Assembly: GCA_965371445.1 (NCBI GenBank)
Contig: CBDUYN010000018.1
Coordinates: forward strand, 1-64,000
Origin: DASWIG01 sp965371445
Lineage (GTDB): Bacteria; Acidobacteriota; Thermoanaerobaculia; Multivoradales; J023
Reading direction: 5' to 3'
DNA: 64,000 nt
The notes under the pieces are model-generated. The model was given only the letters and a program-made list of their open reading frames with translations. It did no database searches and had not been told where the DNA came from. Positions 42,267 through 50,479 of the stretch are shown one piece after another. Each line of letters opens with the position of its first letter. Position 1 is the first letter of the stretch. Both the position numbers and the translations under genes were made by a program.

Positions 42267-45200
42267 TCAGGGCAAGGAAGCGATCCTTCTCTCCACTTCG
42301 CTCACGATGGAAGAGGCCAGGTGCTCCAGGTCGGTCGTCGCGCCGGTGACATCGAAGCTTCCCACCTTCTCGTCGCCCTTGAAGATCAACCCCGTCACTT
42401 CGACGGACCCGCCTCTCAGCCGATAGCGGCCGGCCAATGAAAATGCCGTTGGGAAATCCCCGGCGTCCACATAGGCCAGGGCGCTCTCCTGGCCCCGGGA
42501 CGAAGCCACCCGTAGCGCCTCGTTGACCCGGGCCGATAGCTCCAGATGATCGCGAAAGCGTTCCTCGTCCTGGAAATTCGTCCGTACGACCATGGGGCGG
42601 TCCTGAGCGAGGGGCACCTCTGCCTTGTCGCCGGCGAGGAAGAGCCCGATGTCGAAGCTCGAGCCTCCCCGGGGGGTGGCGATCACCGGGCGTTGGATCC
42701 CCCCGATGTCGCGGGCGAGCTGAGGAACCTTGTCGGCGGCGTTTTCGAACCAGGTGCTGACGTCGAGGAATTGATCTTCGCGCAGCGCAGCCCCGCGCAT
42801 GCCGTAGAGCAGGCTCCAGGTCAACAGGCCTTGCGCGAAGCGGCTCGCCTCGTAGCTCACCGCATCGGCGGCGGAGCCGGCCAGGACGTAGAGACCCATG
42901 CGGTCTTTCATCCGCTCGAGGGCGCGCACCTGGCTCGACGAGATGTCGCGCTTTTCCGTGAGCTTCTCCACCAACCGCCCCGACGCGCAGGTGTCGAGGA
43001 TCAAGACCTGCTTGAGAGCCGGAATCTCTTTGATCCACTCCGTGAGCTCGGTGCTCGAGATGGCGGTCTGCTCTCGCACGGCGGGATCGGTGAGGTTGCC
43101 GGTCGCCGCCTCGCGGGTCAGATAGTAGAAATCGCCGTCCTGGCCGCCGTGGCTGATCCCGTGACCCGCCAGATAGATGACCAGGATGTCCTCGGGCCGG
43201 GCCTGGCGGGCGGCTTCGAAGGCCTTCTTCAGGTTCTCGCGAGTGGGGGAGAGGCCGCCAGGCGAGGTCGTCAGCAAGCGAACGTCGAGCTTGTCCGCAC
43301 CCAGCAGCCGGCGGGCACCGATCTCGAGGGCCTGGGCCATGTCCGCCGCGTCTTTGGCCGCGTAGCGCAGATCGATGGCCTCTCCCTTGTAGTCCGAAAT
43401 GCCGGCCACGATGGCCCACAGAAAGGGGCGCTCGAGGGTCGACTCCCCGGGAGGAACGTAAACCACTCTGCCGCCACGGCTGGAAAGATAACCCTCGGCG
43501 TTGGATACCCGGACCTCGATCGTATTCTCCCTACCCGGAAGGAGCAGTTTGTGGTGCGAGAGGTCCAAGGAAAGCTCGATCGTCTGCGCATCGGGGTCGG
43601 AGGAGGCGCCGCGGGCGTCCGCGGTGATCTCTTTGCCGTTGATGAAGACGGCCACCCGGCCGATGCCGCCACCCCGGTTGGACAGCTTGATCCTCAACAC
43701 GGGATCCTCCGCGCGCGGCGCTTCGAGCTCCACCTCCGGATAGAGCGCGACGCGGTCGAAGACCTCCACGTCGCGCACCGGCTCGGTGTTGAGACCCAGC
43801 AGCTTCGACAACAGGCCGGGCTCGTAGTAGCGCTCCTTGAGCTGACTCAATTCGATGGGCTCGTTGTCCACGACCCAATGCAGGTTCTCGATCTCGCCGC
43901 CCATGGCCGCGTCGTAGCGGCCTTTTGGGTCCACGACGGCCCAGGTGTCTCCGGGAAAAGCAAAGAGGGTGCAGAGCTCACCGGCGCCGCCGGCGCTCTC
44001 CCCGCCTATGGCCCACAGCTTCAACCTTCCGTCGTTGAACGCGCCGGCCAGCACTCGACCCCCGGGATGAAAGGCGACCGAGCTCACGGCTCGCGTAGGT
44101 CCGGCGAAGGCGTGGCGCTGGCGCCCGCTATGGACGTCCCAGATCCGGATCGTGGTATCCGTGCTGCCGCTCGCGACGAGGTTGCCGTCCGGGCTGAAGG
44201 CGAGGGTCCCCACGGCGTTGATGTGGCCGGAGAGCGTGTGGAGCCGCCTCCAGGAGGCGGCGTCCCAGAGCACGACCTCCCCGTTGATCCCACCGCTGAT
44301 CTGTACGCTCGCCAGGAGCTTGCCCCGGGGGCCGAAGGCGACGGGTCCGTTGCCGTCGAGGGTGCGGAGCTGCCGGCGGGTGCCGAGATCCCAGAGCCTG
44401 ATGATCTCGCGGCCGTGGCTGCTCGCCAGCCGCTGACCGTCCGGGCTGAAACTCAGGGAGTCGACGGCTGCAGCTCGGCCCGTCCTGTCGCCACGGCGGG
44501 TCGGTTGACGACCGGTGGTCGCCGGAGGCCGCCGCGGGGTCTCGGGCCGGGTCGCTGGCGGACGGCGAGTCGGCGGAGGCCGCCGCGGGATCTCGGAACG
44601 GGTCGCCGACGGACGGCCCGGGGACGAATCGGCAGCCAGGACGTCGAGCTGGGTGCCGCTGGCCACGTCCCAAAGCTGGACGGTACCGTCCCGACTTCCA
44701 CTCGCCAGGATCTTGCCGTCGGGACTGAAGCGGACGGGCTGCACCCCGGCCAAAGAGCGGAGCTCCTGGCCGCTGGCCACGTCCCACAGCCGGATCGCTC
44801 CGTCCTGGCTGGCGCTGGCCAGGATCGCGCCGTCAGGGCTGAAGTCGCAACACCACACGTAGGCGCCCTTGGAGTGTCCGGTGAGAGTGTGCAGTGGGCG
44901 GCCGGCTGTCAGGTCCCACAGCCGGATCGTCCCGTCGTCGGCGCCGCTCGCCAAGACCTCGCCGGTGGGGCTGAAGGCCACCGAGGTCGCGAGATGGACC
45001 TGCCCGGTCAGCGACCGCACCTCCACGCCGGCGGCCACGTCCCACAACTTGACCGTACCGTCCCAGCCGCCGCTCGCCAGGAATTCGCTGTCGGAGCTGA
45101 AGCTGACGGATTGCACCCATTTGGAATGCCCGGTGAGGGTGCGGGACTCACGGCTGCGCACGGTCCAGAGCCGGATGGTCCGATCCCGGCTGCCACTCGC

Positions 45201-45998
45201 CAGGGTCCTGCCGTCAGGACTGAAGCTGACGGATTCTACCGTATCGGTATGTCCCCCGAAGGATCGCAGCTCCCGGCCGGCGTCGGCGTCCCAGAGCCGG
45301 GTCGTCCGATCCCGGCTGCCACTCGCCACGGTTTTGCCGTCGGGGCTGAAGGCGACGGATTCCACAACGTCGGAATGGCCGGTGAGAACGGCGAGCTGCC
45401 GGCCGCCGGCGACGTCCCAGAGGCGGACCGTGTGGTCGAAGCTGGCGCTCGCCAAGGACCTGCTGTCGCCGCTGAAGGCCACCGAGTTGACCCCCCCGGA
45501 GTGCCCGGTGAGGGTACGCAGCTCCTGGCCGGTGGCAGCGTCCCACAAGTGGATCGTCTGGTCGCTGTCGCCGCTCGCCAGAAGCTTGCCGTCGGGGCTG
45601 TAGGCCAGAGAGTGGACGTATCTGGAGCTGCCCGTGAGGGTGCGCAGCTCCTGGCCGGTGCGGACGTCCCAGATCTGGATCCTGCGCACGCTGGAGCTCG
45701 CCAGGACGTCGCCGGCGGGATGGAAGGCGACCGCCGTGATGCCGCGAGTGTGTTCGGTGAGTGAGGTCGAAAACAGGGTGCGGAGCGTCTTGCCGGTGGC
45801 GACGTCCCAGATTTGGATCGCGTTGTCGAGACCAGCGCTCGCCAGGAGCCTGCCATCGGGGCTGTAGGTGACCGCCATGACCGGTCCGGAATGTCCGGCC
45901 TGGACGACGAGCTCGGCCCTCTGCGCATGGCTGAGAGTGGAGAATCCCAGCAGCAGGCAGAGGCCGAGGGCAAAGAGACGGATGGGTTTCATGACCAT
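42267..45998 (-). CDS. Exported WD40-repeat caspase-like (C14) protein
   Basis: 1243 residues from ATG 45998 (ATG 45992 is an alternative). A signal peptide ends near SHAQ (residue 26). Fourteen WD40 repeats follow (SVAFSPDGxxLASGSxDxTIRLWD), enough for two seven-bladed propellers. A Pro/Arg-rich insert of about 56 residues separates repeats 10 and 11. A bridging region (TWAVVDPKGRYDAAMGG, LKERYYEPGLLSKLLG, a beta-sandwich) leads to a caspase-hemoglobinase domain with His946 in LAGHGISHGG and Cys1004 in LILDTCASGRL. The C-terminal 120 residues are a novel-looking domain. It is divergent from a second exported caspase-like gene. The export signal places proteolysis in the periplasm, unlike cytoplasmic defence caspases. 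Confidence 0.9.
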   Translation of the reverse strand: MVMKPIRLFALGLCLLLGFSTLSHAQRAELVVQAGHSGPVMAVTYSPDGRLLASAGLDNAIQIWDVATGKTLRTLFSTSLTEHTRGITAVAFHPAGDVLASSSVRRIQIWDVRTGQELRTLTGSSRYVHSLAYSPDGKLLASGDSDQTIHLWDAATGQELRTLTGHSGGVNSVAFSGDSRSLASASFDHTVRLWDVAGGRQLAVLTGHSDVVESVAFSPDGKTVASGSRDRTTRLWDADAGRELRSFGGHTDTVESVSFSPDGRTLASGSRDRTIRLWTVRSRESRTLTGHSKWVQSVSFSSDSEFLASGGWDGTVKLWDVAAGVEVRSLTGQVHLATSVAFSPTGEVLASGADDGTIRLWDLTAGRPLHTLTGHSKGAYVWCCDFSPDGAILASASQDGAIRLWDVASGQELRSLAGVQPVRFSPDGKILASGSRDGTVQLWDVASGTQLDVLAADSSPGRPSATRSEIPRRPPPTRRPPATRPETPRRPPATTGRQPTRRGDRTGRAAAVDSLSFSPDGQRLASSHGREIIRLWDLGTRRQLRTLDGNGPVAFGPRGKLLASVQISGGINGEVVLWDAASWRRLHTLSGHINAVGTLAFSPDGNLVASGSTDTTIRIWDVHSGRQRHAFAGPTRAVSSVAFHPGGRVLAGAFNDGRLKLWAIGGESAGGAGELCTLFAFPGDTWAVVDPKGRYDAAMGGEIENLHWVVDNEPIELSQLKERYYEPGLLSKLLGLNTEPVRDVEVFDRVALYPEVELEAPRAEDPVLRIKLSNRGGGIGRVAVFINGKEITADARGASSDPDAQTIELSLDLSHHKLLLPGRENTIEVRVSNAEGYLSSRGGRVVYVPPGESTLERPFLWAIVAGISDYKGEAIDLRYAAKDAADMAQALEIGARRLLGADKLDVRLLTTSPGGLSPTRENLKKAFEAARQARPEDILVIYLAGHGISHGGQDGDFYYLTREAATGNLTDPAVREQTAISSTELTEWIKEIPALKQVLILDTCASGRLVEKLTEKRDISSSQVRALERMKDRMGLYVLAGSAADAVSYEASRFAQGLLTWSLLYGMRGAALREDQFLDVSTWFENAADKVPQLARDIGGIQRPVIATPRGGSSFDIGLFLAGDKAEVPLAQDRPMVVRTNFQDEERFRDHLELSARVNEALRVASSRGQESALAYVDAGDFPTAFSLAGRYRLRGGSVEVTGLIFKGDEKVGSFDVTGATTDLEHLASSIVSEVERRIASLP
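44524..44625 (-). repeat. 51-base minisatellite (x2) inside the WD40-caspase gene
   Basis: Two imperfect copies of a 51-base unit start at 44524 and 44575 (GGAGGCCGCCGCGGG). They encode a 17-residue Pro/Arg-rich unit (RPPATRPETPRRPPATT type) between WD40 repeats 10 and 11. The period is a multiple of three. Confidence 0.7.
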
Positions 45999-46005
45999 GG
46001 AGTCT

Positions 46006-46015
46006 ACACTATGAT
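46006..46015. promoter_or_regulatory. Overlapping divergent -10 elements between the caspase-like genes
   Basis: TATGAT (46010-46015, plus strand) serves the rightward gene; TAGTGT (46011-46006, minus strand) ends seven bases before ATG 45998 of the leftward gene. They share two bases, so the two promoters cannot be occupied at once. Confidence 0.45.
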
Positions 46016-46056
46016 GTCTTCAACAAGCTCAAGCTTTCCCCCCAAGGAGTCCACCC

Positions 46057-48801
46057 ATGAGAATGTGCTTCGTCTTCCTCCTGGCCGGCGTGATTTCACT
46101 GGCTCCCTTCGCCACGGCCTCCGAGACCCCGGGCTGTGACCTGAGCCGCCCACCGATCGCAACCGACGGTGTCCGCCGGCTGGCGCTGCTGGTGGGGGTC
46201 GGCGAATACAAGAGCGAAACCAACCCCGACCTCCAGGGTCCGCCGCAGGACGTGCGTGCCGTCTACGAGCTGCTGACCGGCCCGGGCGGCTACGGCTTTG
46301 CCCCGCAGAACGTCTGCGTCCTGCTCGATGAAGACGCGACCGTCGCCGGCTTTTTGGCAGGCTTCAAAAAGGCCCTGATCGAACGCGCCCGCCCCGGGGC
46401 CGGTGACATCGCTGTTCTCTACTACGCCGGCCACGGCTCCCAGGCCAGGGACCGAAACGGCGACGAGCCCGACGGGGTCGACGAGACCCTGGTGCTCCAC
46501 GACTCCCGGACCGGCGGTGTCGGGGACCTCCTCGACGATGAGCTCAACATTCTTCTCGCGTCGCTCCACGAAAGGACCCGGGACATCACCGTGATCTTCG
46601 ATTCCTGCAACTCCGGCAGCGCCACCCGTGGCGAGCGCGACGACGCCGTCCCCCGTCTGGTGCCGTCGGCGGAGCCCCTGGGCGAGCTGCGGCCGGTGGC
46701 GAGTGATGACAGCGACACGACCTGGATTCCGCCCTCTCTCCCTGGCCTGGTGGTGCTTTCGGCCGCCAAGGACGGCACCTCGGCACTCGAGCCTCGGCTC
46801 GGGGGGCACGGCTACTTCACCGCCGCCTTGCTGAAGGTGCTCGGCGAGGTGTCGGAGAAGCCCCTGACCTGGGCGCAGGTCTCGCGCCGCATGCCGAAGA
46901 TCGTCGCCACTCTGTCGAAGAACCGCCAGCTTCCCACGTTTCAGGGCGAGCTCGACAGGAACGTTCTGAGCAACGCCGAGCGCAGCCGTCCGCTGAGCTG
47001 GGAGATCACCGAGACCGGCAGAAGCTTCAAGCTGAGCGGCATCGACATGCCGGGCTGGGGTGTCGGCGCCGAGCTGCGTGTCTACCCGGGCAACGCCCAG
47101 CGCGGCGACACGAAAGACCCCGCCAAGGCCAAGGCGACGCTGCGTATCACCCGCTTCCGCGGCTTGAGCGCCACCGCCACGCTGGTCGACGCCCCCACCA
47201 CCGAAATCCGTGCAGGCGATCTCGCCGTCCTGATGCTACCCAGCCCGCAAGCCCTCGCGCTCGGCATCCGGCTGCGCCAGCCAGAGGAGGCCGGCGGTAT
47301 CACAGCCGCCTCGATCGAGGCCCTCGAGAAGGTCCTGGCCGAAAATCCGGCGATCGATCACTTTGTGGACTTCACCGACGCCACCGACGCCTTCACCCTG
47401 GGCACCAACGCCGATGGCGAGCTCGAGCTGCGCGGACCCGAAGGCGTGGCTCGCAACACCTGGTCGGGGAGTCGGGACGAGCAGGTCCGCGACGCCATCG
47501 AGAGCCTCGGACAACACGCCCGCCAGAGCGCTCTTTTGATGCTTGAAGGCGAGACCGGCTCGGACTTCGAAAACGACGAGACCCTCGAAGTGCGTGTGGT
47601 TCCCGTGGCAGACGAGCCTTGCGCCCTCGAAGGATGGGTCGCGGCCGGACCCAATGAGGAGCAGCGGATTCCGCTGTGCAGCACCTGGCAGATCGAGGTC
47701 CGCAACACCCACGACGCCATCACCCTGCTGGTGGGGGGCGCGGTGCTCTGGAACGACGGCGGGATCTTCGGCATCCCGGCCGCCGGCGAGGAGTTTCGGT
47801 TACCGCCGGGAAAAACCGCTCTTCTCGATCCCGGCGCCGCGCGCTTCCAGGCCGTGCCGCCGCTCGACGCCCTGGAACACCTCGTGATCTTCGGTACCCG
47901 CGAGGACAACCCGATCAACTGGAGCGTCGTCACGGATCCGGCGAAGGGCTCCCGGGGCGATGAAGGGCCCCTCCAGGCGGTTCTGGCCGGCTACATGGGT
48001 GGCACCCGCGGGGGCCGGCAGAGGGTGGTGGCGAAGTCCACGTGGACCTCGTCGCACGTGCCCATCCGGGTGGTCGCCGACTTCGAGATCCCGGACGGGG
48101 AGATCCTGTCCGACGATCTCTGCGAGAGGGTCTGTTCCGCGGAGACAGCGAGCCGCGATACGCCTCCGCCGCCTCCGCCGCTGGCCACAGGGGAGCTGCC
48201 GCTGCCGGAATTTCCCTGGCCGCCACCGGAGCCCTCCAGCCGCATGATGATGCCGCGTTCGCTGCTGGGCCTCGGCGACGATGCCCGGTTCAAAGACGTC
48301 TGGGAGAGCCTGCACCGGACGCTGCTCGACGCGGGCTACCTCGAGCAGAGTGTTTACAGCGTTCCCGACGGTTTCGCCATTGCCACACAGCCCGAGCGAT
48401 TGCTGGCGAACGGGGAGCCGGACCCTGAGAACCGCTGGTCGCTGGATCGCTTTCGTCCGGTCAAGTGGAGCCTCTTGCAGTACCTCCGCGCGCTCGTTAC
48501 CGTGGATCCGGGACGCTTCCGCGTGTTCGTGTTCGCGGTAACGACCGATCACACGGCAAGGGTGGCGAAGCCGGTGTCGAGCGACATGGCGCTCAAGTGG
48601 GTGCGCTCCGGGGCATTGGCTCCGCCGCCATCGCTACTGGCTCAGCCGCTTCGCGACGAGCACGCCGTCCACGTCCTGGTCTACGAGCTCTCGCGTCCCA
48701 ACCGGGAGGCCGATATCGAGCAGGTCACGCCCGCTGAGCTCTCTGTCCAGGTGCACCTGAGAACCAGCGGAGTGCTCGGGGCCCTTGAGGAGAAGCCATG
48801 A
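46057..48801 (+). CDS. Exported caspase-like (C14) protein with DUF4384-like region
   Basis: 914 residues from ATG 46057 (AAGGAG seven bases upstream). Signal peptide to about residue 22. The caspase domain (40-310) has YYAGHGSQ with His126 and VIFDSCNSGSATRG with Cys184, and starts LALLVGVGEYKS. After a beta-rich middle, residues about 560-640 (WQIEVRNTHDAITLLVGG, DGGIFGIPAAGEEFRLPPGK) look like a DUF4384 domain, a common caspase partner. A proline-rich linker (PPPPPPLATGELPLPEFPWP) leads to an alpha/beta C-terminal domain of about 200 residues not recognised. It overlaps the next gene by four bases, so the product probably acts with that membrane protein. Confidence 0.9.
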   Translation: MRMCFVFLLAGVISLAPFATASETPGCDLSRPPIATDGVRRLALLVGVGEYKSETNPDLQGPPQDVRAVYELLTGPGGYGFAPQNVCVLLDEDATVAGFLAGFKKALIERARPGAGDIAVLYYAGHGSQARDRNGDEPDGVDETLVLHDSRTGGVGDLLDDELNILLASLHERTRDITVIFDSCNSGSATRGERDDAVPRLVPSAEPLGELRPVASDDSDTTWIPPSLPGLVVLSAAKDGTSALEPRLGGHGYFTAALLKVLGEVSEKPLTWAQVSRRMPKIVATLSKNRQLPTFQGELDRNVLSNAERSRPLSWEITETGRSFKLSGIDMPGWGVGAELRVYPGNAQRGDTKDPAKAKATLRITRFRGLSATATLVDAPTTEIRAGDLAVLMLPSPQALALGIRLRQPEEAGGITAASIEALEKVLAENPAIDHFVDFTDATDAFTLGTNADGELELRGPEGVARNTWSGSRDEQVRDAIESLGQHARQSALLMLEGETGSDFENDETLEVRVVPVADEPCALEGWVAAGPNEEQRIPLCSTWQIEVRNTHDAITLLVGGAVLWNDGGIFGIPAAGEEFRLPPGKTALLDPGAARFQAVPPLDALEHLVIFGTREDNPINWSVVTDPAKGSRGDEGPLQAVLAGYMGGTRGGRQRVVAKSTWTSSHVPIRVVADFEIPDGEILSDDLCERVCSAETASRDTPPPPPPLATGELPLPEFPWPPPEPSSRMMMPRSLLGLGDDARFKDVWESLHRTLLDAGYLEQSVYSVPDGFAIATQPERLLANGEPDPENRWSLDRFRPVKWSLLQYLRALVTVDPGRFRVFVFAVTTDHTARVAKPVSSDMALKWVRSGALAPPPSLLAQPLRDEHAVHVLVYELSRPNREADIEQVTPAELSVQVHLRTSGVLGALEEKP

Positions 48802-49271
48802 TGAAGAGGGTCTCGCTCACCTCCGGCCAGTACCGGATCCTCACCCTATGGTTCGTCGGGGTGCTGCCGGCTTACCTCGTCACGGTGCTCCAACTCTTGG
48901 GCGACTACTATGGCGACAAGATCGACGAAGCGGTGGGATGGCTGCTCTCCGCGACACTGCCCACCCTGCTCCTGATCGCCGGGGTGGTGGGGGCCCGGGC
49001 GATCCAGGAAGCTGGCTCCGGCGCCGTGGAGGCGACGATCGACCGACGGTTTCTACGCTTCGCGCTGGGCGTTTCGTTGCTCTATTTGCTCCTTTTGAAT
49101 GGTGTGGTCCTTTTCCAGCCCATCTCTCGGGTTTCCGAGAGGCTCGGACCCTTCGAGATGCTCAAGACCGCGAATCTGATCATCGGCCCGATACAAGGCC
49201 TGGTGGGTAGCGTCCTGGGGGTCCTTTTCGTGTCCGGCAAAGCTGCCGACGAGAGCTCCTCAGAAGCATAG
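48798..49271 (+). CDS. Four-helix membrane protein coupled to the caspase-like gene
   Basis: 157 residues; ATG 48798 overlaps the caspase stop (ATGA). Four hydrophobic segments: about 14-38 (LWFVGVLPAYLVTVLQLLG), 47-66, 87-108 (FALGVSLLYLLLLNGVVLF) and 128-147 (IIGPIQGLVGSVLGVLFVSG). No family is recognised. Strict coupling to a protease gene suggests a membrane substrate, anchor or pore. It does not look like a bacterial gasdermin, which is longer and beta-rich. Confidence 0.75.
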   Translation: MMKRVSLTSGQYRILTLWFVGVLPAYLVTVLQLLGDYYGDKIDEAVGWLLSATLPTLLLIAGVVGARAIQEAGSGAVEATIDRRFLRFALGVSLLYLLLLNGVVLFQPISRVSERLGPFEMLKTANLIIGPIQGLVGSVLGVLFVSGKAADESSSEA

Positions 49272-49369
49272 CCGGAGCAACCTGCGCCCAGCGGTGCCCA
49301 CCGTCCGCGAGCGTGAGGACGTCGCTCGGCCGCGTCGGGATCGTCGCGGGCCTGGCGAGCGCGTCATGC

Positions 49370-49375
49370 TAGGAT
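49370..49375 (+). promoter_or_regulatory. TAGGAT -10-like element of the MNT/HEPN pair
   Basis: TAGGAT ends six bases before ATG 49382; there is no Shine-Dalgarno sequence. A leaderless transcript is plausible. Confidence 0.3.
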
Positions 49376-49381
49376 CCGGAC

Positions 49382-49789
49382 ATGGACACCGAGCGAATCC
49401 AGGCCGAGCTTCGGAGCTTCTTCGCCTCGAACCCGGGGGACGCCGTCGCCGTGTACCTCTACGGTAGCGTCGCCCGGGGCACCGCGCGCGAAGGCTCCGA
49501 CGTCGATGTCGGTGTGCTCCTTGAAAAGGACCCGCCCCGTACCCTGAAGGGCCTGAAGCTTGACCTCGAAGCCGATCTCGAATCGCTCCTGGAGATCCCC
49601 GTTCAGCTGGTGGTGCTCAACCGAGCGCCTCCGGATCTCATCCACCGCGTCCTGCGCGACGGCAAGCTGATGCTCGACCGCGACCGCTCGCGGCGCATCC
49701 GTTTCGAGGTCAAGGCGCGCAACGAGTTCTTCGACCTCCAGCCCATCCTCCGGCAGTATCGCCGGTTTCCGGAGCCTCGAAGGACATGA
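49382..49789 (+). CDS. MntA-type nucleotidyltransferase antitoxin
   Basis: 135 residues. The minimal nucleotidyltransferase signature is complete: YLYGSVARGTAREGSDVDVG (GS-x10-D-x-D) with a later acidic strand VQLVVLN. In MntA/HepT (type VII) systems this enzyme adds AMP residues to the tyrosine of the HEPN toxin and so silences it. The HEPN gene follows with a four-base overlap (ATGA). The length (135) is normal. High confidence as to family, medium as to the exact reaction. Confidence 0.9.
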   Translation: MDTERIQAELRSFFASNPGDAVAVYLYGSVARGTAREGSDVDVGVLLEKDPPRTLKGLKLDLEADLESLLEIPVQLVVLNRAPPDLIHRVLRDGKLMLDRDRSRRIRFEVKARNEFFDLQPILRQYRRFPEPRRT

Positions 49790-50220
49790 CGGACGTCCAT
49801 CTCGTGGTCAAGCTCCTCGCCAAGCTGGAGACCTACGTCTGTGAGCTGAAGACCCTGAGCCACCCGGAGAGGATCGAGACGGACGTCCGGGAGGAGCGCT
49901 TCGTCGAGCACACCCTGCAATTGGCGATCCAGGCGGCTCTCGACGTCGCCTCGCACATCGTCTCCGACGACCGGCTCGGCGAGCCCAAGACGAATCGGCA
50001 GCTCTTCGACATCCTCGCCCGGCACGGCTGGGTCACCGAGGAGCTTCACGAGACCCTGCGCCAGGTCGTCGGCTTCCGCAACATCCTGGTCCACGGCTAC
50101 AGCGACGTGGACCTTGCCGTCGTCCGCCGGATCGTCGAAAGCGACCTCGACGATCTGCTGGACTTCGCCAGCGCGATCCGGGCGCGCCTGGCCAAGCTCC
50201 AAGACGCCGACGTGTCCTGA
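49786..50220 (+). CDS. HepT-like HEPN ribonuclease toxin
   Basis: 144 residues, four-helix HEPN fold (DUF86-like). The catalytic R-x4-H-x-Y motif is intact: GFRNILVHGYSDVD, with Tyr as the expected AMPylation target. Other family marks are VEHTLQLAIQAALDVASHIV and DDRLGEPKTNRQLFDIL. The free toxin cuts RNA; its MntA partner precedes it. It stands next to the caspase cluster but seems a self-contained toxin-antitoxin unit. Confidence 0.9.
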   Translation: MTDVHLVVKLLAKLETYVCELKTLSHPERIETDVREERFVEHTLQLAIQAALDVASHIVSDDRLGEPKTNRQLFDILARHGWVTEELHETLRQVVGFRNILVHGYSDVDLAVVRRIVESDLDDLLDFASAIRARLAKLQDADVS

Positions 50221-50479
50221 CCGCAGTCTGGTGCCTCCGATGTCGAAGCCGGCGCCAGAAGGTGCCGCACCTCAGAGGGCGCTTGGGAAATCCGGTTTCA
50301 TGTCCGTCTAATCTCTAGAGAACAGGAACCGAAGCGGACAAACTTGGCCAACCCGCTTCTGAAACCGATCGGTCACTCCTGAGACGGCTGGCTTCGTTTC
50401 CTTTCAGGAATCGTTGCCAGCAAGACTGGAAACCAACCCGACTGTGTCGGGTCCGATGGACCCGAGTCAAGGAGAAATC
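50221..50479. other. Intergenic region before the PPC-domain gene
   Basis: 259 bases with lower G+C than the genes. A stretch CCGTCTAA near 50305 recalls -10 elements of ECF sigma factors, but no matching -35 at proper spacing was found. AAGGAG lies directly before ATG 50480. No RNA gene or repeat recognised. Confidence 0.4.

Noticed and set aside
42546..45764. A 3.2-kb open frame on the plus strand, opposite the WD40-caspase gene
   Set aside because: Its apparent repeats mirror the WD40 repeats of the real gene; no ribosome site or signal, and the WD40 and caspase motifs are intact on the minus strand.
48798..49271. Bacterial gasdermin as the caspase partner
   Set aside because: The protein is a short four-helix membrane protein; gasdermins are longer and form pores through beta-strands.
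50290..50320. ECF-type promoter before the PPC-domain gene
   Set aside because: CCGTCTAA resembles an ECF -10, but GGAAAT lies only about 13 bases upstream, too close for the usual 16-17 base spacing.
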